64,000 nucleotides of DNA from an uncultured Oscillospiraceae bacterium (GTDB taxonomy: Bacteria; Bacillota; Clostridia; Oscillospirales; Acutalibacteraceae), in NCBI GenBank assembly GCA_900540865.1, contig UQHH01000010.1, positions 5,205 through 69,204 of the forward strand. Reading direction: 5' to 3'. Made by a program: the position numbers and the translations under genes. Within the stretch, counting starts at the first letter, position 1; each line of letters opens with the position of its first letter. Shown here piece after piece: positions 35,035 to 43,869 of this stretch. The notes under the pieces were generated by a model, which worked only from the letters and a program-made list of their open reading frames with translations, was not told where the DNA came from and ran no database searches.

Positions 35035-35112
35035 CTTTTGCGGGCGGCTTCGCCTCCCGCTGTGCAGTAGACAGCCGTCCGTTTTAAAGGGAACGGCTGT
35101 TTTTTCACGTCC
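35035..35112 (-). promoter_or_regulatory. Two-hairpin leader upstream of the second PBP gene
   Basis: Minus strand: ACAGCCGTtcc...GgaCGGCTGT (35071-35100) and GCGGGAGGC-gaa-GCCGCCCGC (35040-35060, one mismatch), directly before the AAAGGGAGG ribosome site. A CCCGCTG just upstream can pair with CAGCGGG in the second hairpin, giving an alternative fold. On the plus strand the first hairpin is followed by TTTTTT and would act as an antisense terminator. Confidence 0.45.
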
Positions 35113-35156
35113 GCAGCGGGTACTGCCTTTTTATGCTTTGCTCTTTGATTATCTAT

Positions 35157-37439
35157 TTAGAAAATCGGCTGTGCGTTGCTCGTGTCCTCCGCAAACGTTA
35201 CGGAAATAACCGAGCCGCGGCTTACCGATGTTCCTGACGCGATGTCCTGTGATTTTGCGTAGCCTTCCCCTTCACTGCTCACACCCGCAATGCTGATGTT
35301 GAGGTCATACTGGGACGCGACGTAGCGGGCGTCTGAAACGGAAAGGCCTGAAAAGTCCGGTACGATTACCGTATCCGCCGCCTGTGCGGCAGCGTCGGTG
35401 TAAAGCACGACTACGCCCCCCTGCGGGATACGTCCCTCCGCCGCTGGTGACTGCGCCGCGACGGTGCCTTCCCCGCCGTTTGTAACGACCGTAAAGCCCG
35501 CCTTTTCGGCCGCCGCTTTTGCTTCTTCCATCGTCATGCCGATATAACTTCCGGCAGTCGTGTCAAGCTTTGAAAGCTCATCCTCGTTATACTGCTGTTC
35601 GATTTCGAGATACGGCAGGACCTCCTGCATAATCTCGGTAAACACGGGCGCCGCAATGGCGCTGCCGTAATAGCTGCCGCCTGTAGGCGTGTCGAAATAT
35701 ACAAGCAGCGCAACCTGCGGGTTATCCGCAGGAGCAAAGCCGCAGAAGGATGCAATGTAATCCTCGGCGCCGTCGTCGTTGGAATCCTCCAGCTTTTCAG
35801 ACGTACCCGTCTTGCCGCCGATTTTGTAGCCCTGTACGTAGCCGTTGGTCGCCGAGCCGGACTGTTCGGTGCTCTGCGCGAGCAGGCTGGTTATCTTTTT
35901 TGACGTTTCTTCAGAAATCACCTGGCGCTTGACGACGCTGTCGACCGACTTGACGACGTTGCCGTCGCTGTCGAGAATCTGCTTGACGACATACGGCTGC
36001 AAGAGCTTACCGCCGTTACAGGCCGCGGATACCGCTGTAATCATCTGAATCGGCGTAATCGAGAAGTTCTGCCCGAACGACGCGACCGCCAAATCCATTG
36101 GCCCCATCGAGCCGTCCTGGCTGAAGAAAATATCCTCACTTTCGCCCGGCAGGTCGATTCCCGTTTTCTCAGAGAAGCCGAACGCCTGGTAGTATTCCCA
36201 GTATTTCTTTACACCGAGCTGCTGGCCAATCTGCATGAACGCCGGGTTGCAGGAATTGGAAAGCGCCTGGAAAAAGTTTTGTGTACCGTGGCCCGAGGTA
36301 TAGTGGCAGTATATGGGCGGCTCGCCTTCGACCGGCGTATAAGAGCCGCCGCAATAATAGCTGGACTGGTCTGTGATAATGCCCTCCTCAAGCCCCATGG
36401 ACGAGGTTATGATTTTAAAGACGGAGCCGGGGTAATACGTGTCGCTGACCGCCTTGTTTCTCCATTGCTTGGAAAGCGCCGCGCTTTCGGCCTCCGCCTG
36501 CTTATCCTTTGCAAGCTTCGCAATCGCCGCTTTGTCCTCTTCATTGACGAGCTTAAACGGTTCATTTAAATCGTAGCCGCCCTCGACCGCCATGCCGAGG
36601 ATTGCGCCGGTGTTCACGTCCATCATAATCGCGACGGCCCGGTTATATACCTTATTTTCTTTAATTCCCTTTTCCAGGTATTTTTCAAGGGTGTGCTGTA
36701 TTTTTTCATCCAGGGTGAGCACCAGGCTGTTGCCGTCCTTCGCGTCTACCTTCTGCGCGGCGGGGAACGGTACCGCGTCGTTCACATTCTGAGCGGTAAT
36801 CAGCCTGCCGGGCGTTCCGGTCAGGTCGTCGTCATATTGGTATTCGACGCCCGCGAGCCCCTGGTCGTCGCTTCCGGTAAAGCCGATGACAGAGGACGCA
36901 AAAGAGCCGTAAGGATAATATCTTTTGTAGTCCTCCATCAGCCGGATGACGCCCGTAATATTATAAGTATCCTCCAGCTCTTCCTCAAACTTTAAAATTT
37001 TGTCGCGCACGTCGCTTTCAATCTGGCGTTTGGCAACGACATAATGCGATTTTTCCTCCGTCATTTCATAAAGCTCTTCCTGCTTCATCCCAAGGATTTC
37101 CGCCAGGCCCTTTGAAACAATCGTTCTCTTCTCGTCCCTGGTCCGTTTGTTGCTGCCCTTGCCCTCGTCGTCCTCAAGGTTGATAGGCGCGAGCACGACC
37201 TTCCAAACCGTTGCGCTCTGGGCGAGGATTTTTCCGTTGGTATCGTAAATGGAGCCCCTCTTTGCGCTGATGGTTGTATCGGTCAGCTGCTGGTTGACCG
37301 CCTTCTGAGAGAGCTCCTCCCCCTGTACGACGCTCAGCTGCGTCAGCCGCAGAATTGCGCTGCCGAAACCCAGCACCAGCATAATAGCCAGTACGGCAAT
37401 AGACCTGTGAATAAGCTTTGCGTGACCGTTCGACGACAT
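35157..37439 (-). CDS. Class B penicillin-binding protein with PASTA domains, FtsI/Pbp2B type (copy 1)
   Basis: A 760-residue paralogue of the next gene, with the same architecture: N-terminal helix, pedestal with a short extra basic insert (GKGSNKRTRDEKRT), transpeptidase motifs SVFK, SNSCNPAFM and GGKTGTSEKL, and two PASTA repeats. By position right after ftsL it is most likely the vegetative divisome PBP. Its DNA is almost identical to copy 2 around the segment encoding the FGQNFSITPIQ region, which hints at gene conversion. Confidence 0.95.
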   Translation of the reverse strand: MSSNGHAKLIHRSIAVLAIMLVLGFGSAILRLTQLSVVQGEELSQKAVNQQLTDTTISAKRGSIYDTNGKILAQSATVWKVVLAPINLEDDEGKGSNKRTRDEKRTIVSKGLAEILGMKQEELYEMTEEKSHYVVAKRQIESDVRDKILKFEEELEDTYNITGVIRLMEDYKRYYPYGSFASSVIGFTGSDDQGLAGVEYQYDDDLTGTPGRLITAQNVNDAVPFPAAQKVDAKDGNSLVLTLDEKIQHTLEKYLEKGIKENKVYNRAVAIMMDVNTGAILGMAVEGGYDLNEPFKLVNEEDKAAIAKLAKDKQAEAESAALSKQWRNKAVSDTYYPGSVFKIITSSMGLEEGIITDQSSYYCGGSYTPVEGEPPIYCHYTSGHGTQNFFQALSNSCNPAFMQIGQQLGVKKYWEYYQAFGFSEKTGIDLPGESEDIFFSQDGSMGPMDLAVASFGQNFSITPIQMITAVSAACNGGKLLQPYVVKQILDSDGNVVKSVDSVVKRQVISEETSKKITSLLAQSTEQSGSATNGYVQGYKIGGKTGTSEKLEDSNDDGAEDYIASFCGFAPADNPQVALLVYFDTPTGGSYYGSAIAAPVFTEIMQEVLPYLEIEQQYNEDELSKLDTTAGSYIGMTMEEAKAAAEKAGFTVVTNGGEGTVAAQSPAAEGRIPQGGVVVLYTDAAAQAADTVIVPDFSGLSVSDARYVASQYDLNISIAGVSSEGEGYAKSQDIASGTSVSRGSVISVTFAEDTSNAQPIF

Positions 37440-37728
37440 GGCTTTCTCCTTTCCAAAACCGCGCGGCCTAGAGCCGCGTATCTTTTTCCATTCCTTCCGC
37501 GTGCGCTATTGGGACGCGCATACTTTTGCGGGCAGGGCTTCTATCTCCTACTCCGGCTCCTTTATTTCCGCGTATAAAAAAACAGGGCTGTAACATAAGC
37601 CGGTATGGCATACCCCTTTTCACAAAGTAATACGTCCGTCTACCAACTCATTTTGGAAGCGGCAAACGCCGCCTCCTGTTACAACCGCTTCGTCATTCTC
37701 TTCTATATGTATTAGAAAACAAATTTGG
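37440..37728. other. Gap between ftsL-like gene and first PBP
   Basis: 289 bases without a credible ORF. No clear promoter or terminator seen; the first PBP has a GGAAAGGAG ribosome site. Confidence 0.5.
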
Positions 37729-38253
37729 TTATGACCAAAGACCCGCAATAGCCTCGGCAATCGATTCAAACAGATTACCGCTTTCGGTCTGCGCGACCTC
37801 CGCCTTATCGCCCTCAGACAGGCTGATATACTCCTTCTGATAGCTGTCCGCCCTGCTCATGCCGAGCTCGTTCACGGCATAGGCCTCGACAACCGAGGGA
37901 GAAAGCTTTGACTCCACCTTCATCTGCAGCTGCGTATAAAGGCTCTGCTGGTCGGCAAGCGTTCTCTGTGCATTGCTGATTTGCTGATTGAGTTCCGTCA
38001 GCTGTACCTGCCCATGCACAATCATCGCGACAACGCCGGTTACAACCAGCCCCGCCATAAAGCCCGTGGCAAGCTTTAAGGGATTGTGCCTGTGCCTGCG
38101 GATTTTGTCGAGCTGTTCCTCAGGGATGCTCAGCACATTGTTTTTCTTTTTTCTATGTACCTGCTTTTTCTGCTGCGCAGATTCAGCGTCTATATTTTCA
38201 GCCTCTTCAAACAAACTAATGTCGTAGGCTGCGTTTCTCTCTTCAAAAGCCAT
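37729..38253 (-). CDS. FtsL-like / septum formation initiator membrane protein
   Basis: A 174-residue bitopic protein: a basic, charged cytosolic tail (1-82), one helix at about 83-104 (ATGFMAGLVVTGVVAMIV), then a coiled-coil stretch (QVQLTELNQQISNAQRTLAD) and the AVNELGMSRADSYQKEYI motif typical of FtsL/DivIC-type proteins. The place between rsmH and the PBP is that of ftsL. It would link FtsQ and FtsW/PBP at the septum. Confidence 0.85.
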   Translation of the reverse strand: MAFEERNAAYDISLFEEAENIDAESAQQKKQVHRKKKNNVLSIPEEQLDKIRRHRHNPLKLATGFMAGLVVTGVVAMIVHGQVQLTELNQQISNAQRTLADQQSLYTQLQMKVESKLSPSVVEAYAVNELGMSRADSYQKEYISLSEGDKAEVAQTESGNLFESIAEAIAGLWS

Positions 38254-38558
38254 TCCTTACACCTCTATATAAAACACCGTCAACGTCTGTAATCTATGAT
38301 ACGAAGTCGTTACATTATGTATTCCTGTTTTTTTCGACAGCTTCCTGCCAAATCCATATAAAATCGAGACGAGCACAAAGGCAATTTGCCTTGTATTACT
38401 TTTGTAACTTTTTTAATTTTTATCTATTTTTGAGCGGCTTGTTAGCCGAACATACGGTCGCACAATATGTGGTAAGCAGGCCGTTTTTCACCCCTTTGAC
38501 CACAACATCTAGTTTACTACAGATACCCTGTTTTGTCAAAACATTTTTTTAATAATTT
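38254..38558. other. Regulatory gap between rsmH and the ftsL-like gene
   Basis: 305 A/T-rich bases with no ORF. They hold the promoter listed separately and a short AAGGCAA-TTGCCTT dyad near 38380. Confidence 0.6.
38511..38539 (-). promoter_or_regulatory. Sigma-A promoter inside the dcw cluster, before the ftsL-like gene
   Basis: Minus strand TTGACA, 17 bases, TAAACT. It starts 20 bases after the rsmH stop and about 260 bases before the ftsL-like ATG, so the leader would be long. Confidence 0.7.
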
Positions 38559-39494
38559 TTACAAGGTTGTTACAATTTTTTCCAGAACCCGCAGCTTTGC
38601 GCTTCTGCTCCTAGCATTCGACGCAAGCTCCTCTTCTGAAGCCTCAACCGGCTTTTTCTTCCAAAGCTTTGCCTGCGGCTTATTCCCGCAGACACATACC
38701 GGAAAATCCTTCGGGCAGGTACAGCCGGTACAAAGCTGTGCAAAATATTGCTTTACGATTCTGTCCTCAAGCGAATGGAACGTAATTACGGCAAGCCTTC
38801 CTCCGGGGGCAAGCAGCGAAAACGCCGCCTCAAGACCCTGAGAGAGCCTGTCCAGCTCCCCATTGACCGCGATTCTGAGCGCCTGGAACGTCTTTCTTGC
38901 GGGATGGCCGTCGCGCCGTTTGGCGGCAGGTACTCCGCTTTTGACGATTTCCGCCAGCTCAAGCGTTGTTTCAATCGGTTTTTTTTCCCGCTCCCGCACA
39001 ATCGCGCCCGCAATGGAGGATGCAAATTTTTCTTCCCCATACATCCTGATGATTCTTGCAAGCTCGCCGTGCGGCAATGTGTTGACTAAGTCGTGGGCGC
39101 TTGTCCCTTCCTGGCTCATCCGCATGTCGAGCGGCGCGTCGTTACGAAAGGAAAAGCCGCGTTCTGGTGTGTCTAGCTGCCGGGAGGATACGCCGATGTC
39201 GAGCAGCACACCGTCCACCCGGTCAAAGCCGAGCGAGCGGACCACCTCGTCCATCTGGCTGAAATTCGCCCTGGCAACCTTTGCGTTTGCATTGCCATCA
39301 AAGCGTTTCGTTACGGTTTCAACCGCGTCCGGGTCCTGATCGATTGCGATAAGCGTCCCCTTGCTGAGCCTGTTCAAAATCTCCTGCGAATGGCCGCCGC
39401 CCCCGGCGGTGCCGTCCACATAGATTCCATCGGGCCTGATATTAAGGGCTTCAATCGTTTCATGGAGGAGTACCGGTATATGTGAAAAATCCAC
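38559..39494 (-). CDS. rsmH: 16S rRNA m4C1402 methyltransferase
   Basis: RsmH (MraW) methylates C1402 in the 30S decoding site. The 311-residue protein begins HIPVLLHETIEAL and shows the SAM-binding DGTAGGGGHS, LLDIGVSSRQLD and the C-terminal FHSLEDRIVKQYF with CPKDFPVC. It follows mraZ by 20 bases, the standard start of a dcw cluster. Confidence 0.97.
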   Translation of the reverse strand: MDFSHIPVLLHETIEALNIRPDGIYVDGTAGGGGHSQEILNRLSKGTLIAIDQDPDAVETVTKRFDGNANAKVARANFSQMDEVVRSLGFDRVDGVLLDIGVSSRQLDTPERGFSFRNDAPLDMRMSQEGTSAHDLVNTLPHGELARIIRMYGEEKFASSIAGAIVREREKKPIETTLELAEIVKSGVPAAKRRDGHPARKTFQALRIAVNGELDRLSQGLEAAFSLLAPGGRLAVITFHSLEDRIVKQYFAQLCTGCTCPKDFPVCVCGNKPQAKLWKKKPVEASEEELASNARSRSAKLRVLEKIVTTL

Positions 39495-39514
39495 TTAGGC
39501 GCCCTCCGATTCAA

Positions 39515-39949
39515 TCAAATCATTTCAAGTGACGCAAACAAATCGTCGCCTGCCTGCATACTTACATAGCTTTCCCAGTTTTTGCGGTCCCAAATTTCCA
39601 CACGCGTACCCGCTCCTATGACGACAGCCTCTTTCTCAAGGCCGGCATGCCGGCGCAGATGGTCTGGAATTAAAATCCTTCCCTGTGCGTTTGGCTCCGA
39701 AACGTCAGCCCCCGCGCAGAAATAGCGGTAAAGCCCTGTCGCTTTCGCAACGGGCAGCGCGCTGATTTTCGCGAGGAATTCTTCCCACTTTACAGGCGAT
39801 AATACCTGCAGGCACCCGGCGCATTCCTGCGGCCCGGTGTGGATGCCTTTTGTGACATAGAAAGTATCGCCAAGCTCCTCACGAAACTTAGACGGCATGA
39901 TGATGCGGCCTTTCGCATCGATGTTATGCTGATAAGTACCGATAAACAT
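39515..39949 (-). CDS. mraZ: Transcription regulator MraZ
   Basis: A 144-residue protein of two AbrB-like DXXXR repeats: GTYQHNIDAKGRIIMPSKFR near the N-terminus and NAQGRILIPDHLRRHAGL in the second half. MraZ represses the dcw promoter by binding repeats near it. It is first in the cluster, and a matching repeat array lies upstream. Confidence 0.96.
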   Translation of the reverse strand: MFIGTYQHNIDAKGRIIMPSKFREELGDTFYVTKGIHTGPQECAGCLQVLSPVKWEEFLAKISALPVAKATGLYRYFCAGADVSEPNAQGRILIPDHLRRHAGLEKEAVVIGAGTRVEIWDRKNWESYVSMQAGDDLFASLEMI

Positions 39950-39995
39950 AACAACACTTTCCTGTCATTGACGCATATATTAATGCTATTGTGTG

Positions 39996-40025
39996 CCACA
40001 AAGTGGTCTAAAGTGCCACTTTGTG
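39996..40025 (-). promoter_or_regulatory. Candidate MraZ operator
   Basis: Plus strand reads AAAGTGGTCT AAAGTGCCAC TTTGTG: three boxes in exact 10-bp steps, also forming the dyad CCACAAAGTGG ... CCACTTTGTG. MraZ is known to bind AAAGTG-type repeats in Mollicutes and TGGG repeats in other bacteria. The site begins just after the -10 box. Confidence 0.6.
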
Positions 40026-40030
40026 TTTCA

Positions 40031-40059
40031 ATTATAGTCCATGGGTTTTAAAAAAGCAA
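40031..40059 (-). promoter_or_regulatory. dcw cluster promoter (mraZ)
   Basis: Minus strand TTGCTT (40054-40059), 17 bases, TATAAT (40031-40036), about 80 bases before the mraZ ATG. Confidence 0.8.
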
Positions 40060-40211
40060 TATATTTTTCAAAAAAGATGTGACGATTTTTTGAATTTTTC
40101 CGCATTTTTCCCCGTTTTTTTCATTTTTACCAAATAACGCAGAAAAATACGCATTTTATACCCTTTTTCTATGCCCTAAGGAACCATGTTAAGAAATGCC
40201 GAAAAGCGCAA

Positions 40212-40247
40212 AAAAGGAACAGGCAATCTGCCTGTTCCTTTAAAATT
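40212..40247 (-). terminator. Terminator after the coiled-coil gene
   Basis: Minus strand AAGGAACAGGC-agatt-GCCTGTTCCTT then TTTT. Confidence 0.85.
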
Positions 40248-40294
40248 TATATATAATTCTATTCTTAAATGCGCGCTAAAGTCCCGCTATTCGG

Positions 40295-40756
40295 TCAGTT
40301 GCCCGTACGCTGGCTTGCCTTGAGGCTCTGCCGGGTCTTTTTAATTTCATTGACCTGCGCCGTCATCAGCTCGTCGGTTTTTCTCATGAGCTCTTCGACA
40401 TATTCGTTTGCGGCCTTGCGGATTTCCTTGGCTTTGAGCTTTGCGTCGGTAATGATTTCGTTTGCCTCCGTCTGCGCCTGGCGGACGATTTCGTTCTGGT
40501 TGACGAGCGTTTTCTTGCGCTCCTCCGCGCTGCGGAGAATACTCTCGCCTTCTTTTTTCGCGTCGCTGATAATCTGCGCCCTGTCTGCTACGATGGCCTT
40601 TGCCTGGCGAACCTCCTGCGGAAGCGTCTCTTCAATATCATCCAGGATTTCTTTTATATGATCCGCATCAATCACCGATTTTCCTCCGGATAGCGGCAGC
40701 GTCTTGGCGTCGTCGATAACCTCTCTCAATTCGATGATTAAATCTTCTACTTTCAT
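40295..40756 (-). CDS. DivIVA-/ATP-synthase-b-like coiled-coil protein
   Basis: A 153-residue, highly charged, almost wholly helical protein; residues 45-140 read as a continuous coiled coil (AKAIVADRAQIISDAKKEGE, then RQAQTEANEIITDAKLKAKE). Clostridial genomes often carry this gene next to coaD-rsmD, named 'ATPase' after its likeness to the F0 b subunit, but it has no membrane helix or nucleotide site. A scaffold or division-related role like DivIVA is inference. It follows coaD by 74 bases. Confidence 0.75.
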   Translation of the reverse strand: MKVEDLIIELREVIDDAKTLPLSGGKSVIDADHIKEILDDIEETLPQEVRQAKAIVADRAQIISDAKKEGESILRSAEERKKTLVNQNEIVRQAQTEANEIITDAKLKAKEIRKAANEYVEELMRKTDELMTAQVNEIKKTRQSLKASQRTGN

Positions 40757-40830
40757 TTCAATGTCATTCCTTTCTCATGATTCCCTAAATATTGACGTTA
40801 CTAAGCTTGGCACACGTTAGCATAGCGTTT

Positions 40831-41319
40831 TTATTTATTGGAATAGAGCCTTTCTTTTATTTCATCATGAATACACGGCGGGACGAAATTTGTAATATCT
40901 CCGCCGAGGCATGCGATTTGCTTGACAATGCTGGAGCTTAAATACATGTACTCGGAGCTTGCCGTCAAAAACACCGTTTCCAGCCCGGGATTGAGCTTCT
41001 TGTTTGTAAGCGACATCTGAAACTCATATTCAAAATCGGACAGCGCCCGCAGCCCCTTTACGACTGCCGTGACATTCCGCTTTTTTGCGTATTCGGCGAG
41101 CAGGCCGTCAAAGGTGGTAATCTCGATATGCTCGATGCCCTTCGTTGCCTCCTCCAGCAGGTGGATACGCTCCTGCGTCGTAAAGCTGGGTGTCTTCGAG
41201 ACGTTGCACAGCACGGCGACAATGACGTGGTCGAACATCTTCGCGGCCCTGCCGATAATATCGACATGACCGAGCGTCACGGGATCAAAGCTGCCGGGGC
41301 AGATAACCGTACGTTGCAT
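40831..41319 (-). CDS. coaD: Phosphopantetheine adenylyltransferase
   Basis: CoaD makes dephospho-CoA from phosphopantetheine and ATP. The 162 residues contain CPGSFDPVTLGHVDII (TxGH motif), VVKGLRALSDFEYE and the C-terminal SSSIVKQIA. The start ATG overlaps the rsmD stop (TGATG); an AAGGATG site lies upstream. Coupling with rsmD is seen across Firmicutes. Confidence 0.97.
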   Translation of the reverse strand: MQRTVICPGSFDPVTLGHVDIIGRAAKMFDHVIVAVLCNVSKTPSFTTQERIHLLEEATKGIEHIEITTFDGLLAEYAKKRNVTAVVKGLRALSDFEYEFQMSLTNKKLNPGLETVFLTASSEYMYLSSSIVKQIACLGGDITNFVPPCIHDEIKERLYSNK

Positions 41320-41864
41320 CAGACCACATCCTTGTGACAATAAGTACTAATTTTTATTTTACCATAGCGATAGCTTCTGTCAAGCACAAAATTGTCAATT
41401 TGCTCGGGTAATTCCTCATTTTGTGGACTTTCACATATAATTATGCCGCCTTTATTCATGATTTTTGCAACCTCGGGTAGCGCCTTCTGCAAAAGCCCCG
41501 CACCGTAGGGCGGGTCCAAAAACGCAAGGTCGAACGGCTCCGCCTTCTGTTTTAAGAAAGCAAGGGAGTCCATATTCAGTACGCGCGCGTTTGCTTCCAG
41601 CCCGGTTGCGCTCAGGTTTCTTTTAATTACCTCGGTGCTGTCCCGGCGCGTATCGACAAAAACGGCCTGCTTTGCCCCCCGGCTCAGGGCCTCGATGCCC
41701 ATCTGCCCGGAGCCCGCGAACAAATCCAAAAAACGCCTCTGCGCTACCTGGAACTGGATGATGCTGAACACCGCTTCCTTGACGCGCTCGGCAGTGGGGC
41801 GCACGTCCTCCCCCGTAAGCGTTTCAATCCGCCTGCCTCTTGCGCTTCCTGTAATCACTCTCAC
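41319..41864 (-). CDS. rsmD: 16S rRNA m2G966 methyltransferase
   Basis: RsmD methylates G966 in the small-subunit P site. The 181-residue protein starts MRVITGSARGRRI and has LDLFAGSGQMGIEALSRGA for SAM binding and the catalytic DPPYGAG. I use the GTG at 41864 because AAAGGAG lies nine bases upstream; the longer frame to 41918 has no support. It overlaps coaD at TGATG. Confidence 0.95.
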   Translation of the reverse strand: MRVITGSARGRRIETLTGEDVRPTAERVKEAVFSIIQFQVAQRRFLDLFAGSGQMGIEALSRGAKQAVFVDTRRDSTEVIKRNLSATGLEANARVLNMDSLAFLKQKAEPFDLAFLDPPYGAGLLQKALPEVAKIMNKGGIIICESPQNEELPEQIDNFVLDRSYRYGKIKISTYCHKDVV

Positions 41865-41955
41865 AGCAAACGGCTCCTTTCTATCCATTGTACATTTTAT
41901 CGTACAACTTATTTTCATTTCGCTTTTCTATTATCGCATCCGCACGCACGGCCTG

Positions 41956-43788
41956 TCAACCATGAAAATATTTGTAAACCGCCTGCGCGCTCGCTTTGGT
42001 CATGCACGGCGCGCTCTCGAGCTCCGAAAGGTCCGCCATGCCGATGTTCTTAATTGTGCCGAAATGCTTGAGCAGCGCCCTTGCGCGTTTTGTGCCGACG
42101 CCCTCAATCTCCGTAAGCGAGCTTTTGAACGCGCCGCCGCTTCTCTTCTGGCGGTGGTAGCCGATGGCGAAACGATGCACCTCGTCCTGAATGGACGAAA
42201 CGAGCGTAAACGCCCTGCGCTTGGAATTAATGGCGATTTCGCCTCCGCTGCCGGTAACGGCGCGCGTGCGGTGCTTGTCGTCCTTAACCATGCCGAACAG
42301 TGGAATGTCGTACCCGCGCGCGCGCAGGATTGGTTCAATTACCGCAACATGGCCCTTGCCGCCGTCGAGCAGGATTAAATCGGGCAAACGCCCGAAGCCC
42401 TCCTCCTCATCGCCGCGGTTTTCATATTCGTCGAGCCTTCTGGTAATGACCTCGCGCATGGAGGCATAATCGTCCTGCCCTTCAAAGCCCTTGATTTTAA
42501 ACTTCCGGTACGCGCTTTTGAGCGGACGGCCGTTTTCAAAGACCACCATGCCCGCTACGTTGTCGCTGCCCGCAAGGTTCGATATGTCGTATGATTCAAT
42601 ATACTGTGGTACGGTTTCAAGCCCCAGAAGGCCCGCGAGTTCGTCGAGCGCGGAGGCCTCTTTCCCGGTGCTGCCGCGCTGCTGTGCCAGGTGCTCCGCC
42701 GCGTTGTTCTTGCACATAGAAACAAGGCTCAGCTGCTCGCCCTTCTGCGGGACGGTGATGTGCACGCGCCTGCCCGCCTTCTGCGTGAGCCATTGTTCGA
42801 GCGTGGCGCTGCCCTCCGCGGGCCCGTCGAGTGTGACGCGCGGCGGAAGCTGTTCCCGGATGGAATAATACTGCGTAAGAAATTCCGCGCGCGCGGTTTT
42901 CGGGTCGCCCACATCGGGGACGATAAAATGCTCCCGGTCGCACAGCCTGCCGCCGCGGAACCGGAACACCTCGAAGCAGCCGCCGCTGCCCGCGCCGCGC
43001 ACGAGCGCAACCACGTCCTGCTCCTTCACCTTCGCCGCGACGACCTTCTGCCGTTCCCTCATACGCCGCACCGCCGTTATGCGGTCGCGGATTTTCGCGG
43101 CGCGCTCATATTCCATGTTCTCCGCCGCTTCATTCATTTTATCAGTCAGCTCGTTTATGGAAATACTGCTGCCGCCCTTTAAAAACTCCACTGCCTCGGC
43201 AAAAATCTCATTGTACTCTTTATTGGACATCTTACCGCGGCAGGGTGCGCAGCACTGCTTGATATGGTAGTTAAGGCACGGCCTGCCCTTGCCGAAATCC
43301 TCCGGGAATTTCCTGTTGCAGGTGGGAAGCTTGAAAATCTTGCGCGCTTCGTCTACCGCATTTTTTACATAATAGCCGCTGTTGTAAGGGCCGATATATT
43401 CCGCGTTCTTATCGGTCGTCTGCTTGCATTCCGAAACGCGCGGCCATGCTTCCTTTGTAATTTTGATATAGCTGTAGCCCTTGTCGTCCTTGAGCAGGAT
43501 GTTGTACTTGGGCGTGTGCTGCTTGATGAGGCTGCATTCCAAAATGAGCGCCTCGAACTCGCTGTCGGTAATGATATAGTCGAAATCCTTTACGTTTTCG
43601 ACCATACGGCGTACCTTTTCGGGGTGGTTGTTCTGCGAGCCAAAATAGGAGCTGACCCTGTTTTTAAGCGCCTTGGCCTTGCCGATATAAATAATCTTCC
43701 CCGATTTGTCACGCATGATGTATACGCCGGGAAGAAGCGGCAGCTTCATCGATTTTTCTCGCAGGCCTCTTAAATTTTCGCTAATCAC
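41956..43788 (-). CDS. uvrC: UvrABC excinuclease subunit C
   Basis: UvrC cuts on both sides of bulky DNA lesions. Domains in 610 residues: GIY-YIG nuclease (about 15-95, LPGVYIMRDKSGKIIYIGKA), a cysteine cluster around 155-180 (TCNRKF, KQCCAPCRG), a UVR motif (about 205-240), the RNase H-like nuclease (about 380-540, SYDISNLAG and LILLDGGKGH), and tandem helix-hairpin-helix (EIEGVGTKRARALLKHFG). Length is normal. It is transcribed after HPr, past a terminator. Confidence 0.97.
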   Translation of the reverse strand: MISENLRGLREKSMKLPLLPGVYIMRDKSGKIIYIGKAKALKNRVSSYFGSQNNHPEKVRRMVENVKDFDYIITDSEFEALILECSLIKQHTPKYNILLKDDKGYSYIKITKEAWPRVSECKQTTDKNAEYIGPYNSGYYVKNAVDEARKIFKLPTCNRKFPEDFGKGRPCLNYHIKQCCAPCRGKMSNKEYNEIFAEAVEFLKGGSSISINELTDKMNEAAENMEYERAAKIRDRITAVRRMRERQKVVAAKVKEQDVVALVRGAGSGGCFEVFRFRGGRLCDREHFIVPDVGDPKTARAEFLTQYYSIREQLPPRVTLDGPAEGSATLEQWLTQKAGRRVHITVPQKGEQLSLVSMCKNNAAEHLAQQRGSTGKEASALDELAGLLGLETVPQYIESYDISNLAGSDNVAGMVVFENGRPLKSAYRKFKIKGFEGQDDYASMREVITRRLDEYENRGDEEEGFGRLPDLILLDGGKGHVAVIEPILRARGYDIPLFGMVKDDKHRTRAVTGSGGEIAINSKRRAFTLVSSIQDEVHRFAIGYHRQKRSGGAFKSSLTEIEGVGTKRARALLKHFGTIKNIGMADLSELESAPCMTKASAQAVYKYFHG

Positions 43789-43819
43789 CGCTTATCCCCC
43801 TTTTCCAGTTTGCTGCATA

Positions 43820-43852
43820 AAAAAACGGACGGAGCCCGCTCCGTCCGCTGTC
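43820..43852 (-). terminator. Terminator after the HPr gene
   Basis: Minus strand CGGACGGAG-cggg-CTCCGTCCG followed by TTTTTTT. Confidence 0.9.
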
Positions 43853-43869
43853 AACCTAAACTTATCCGC

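Noticed and set aside
40831..41340. coaD start at 41340
   Set aside because: The ATG at 41319 begins the conserved MQRTVICPGSF and overlaps the rsmD stop as TGATG; the longer start lacks homology.
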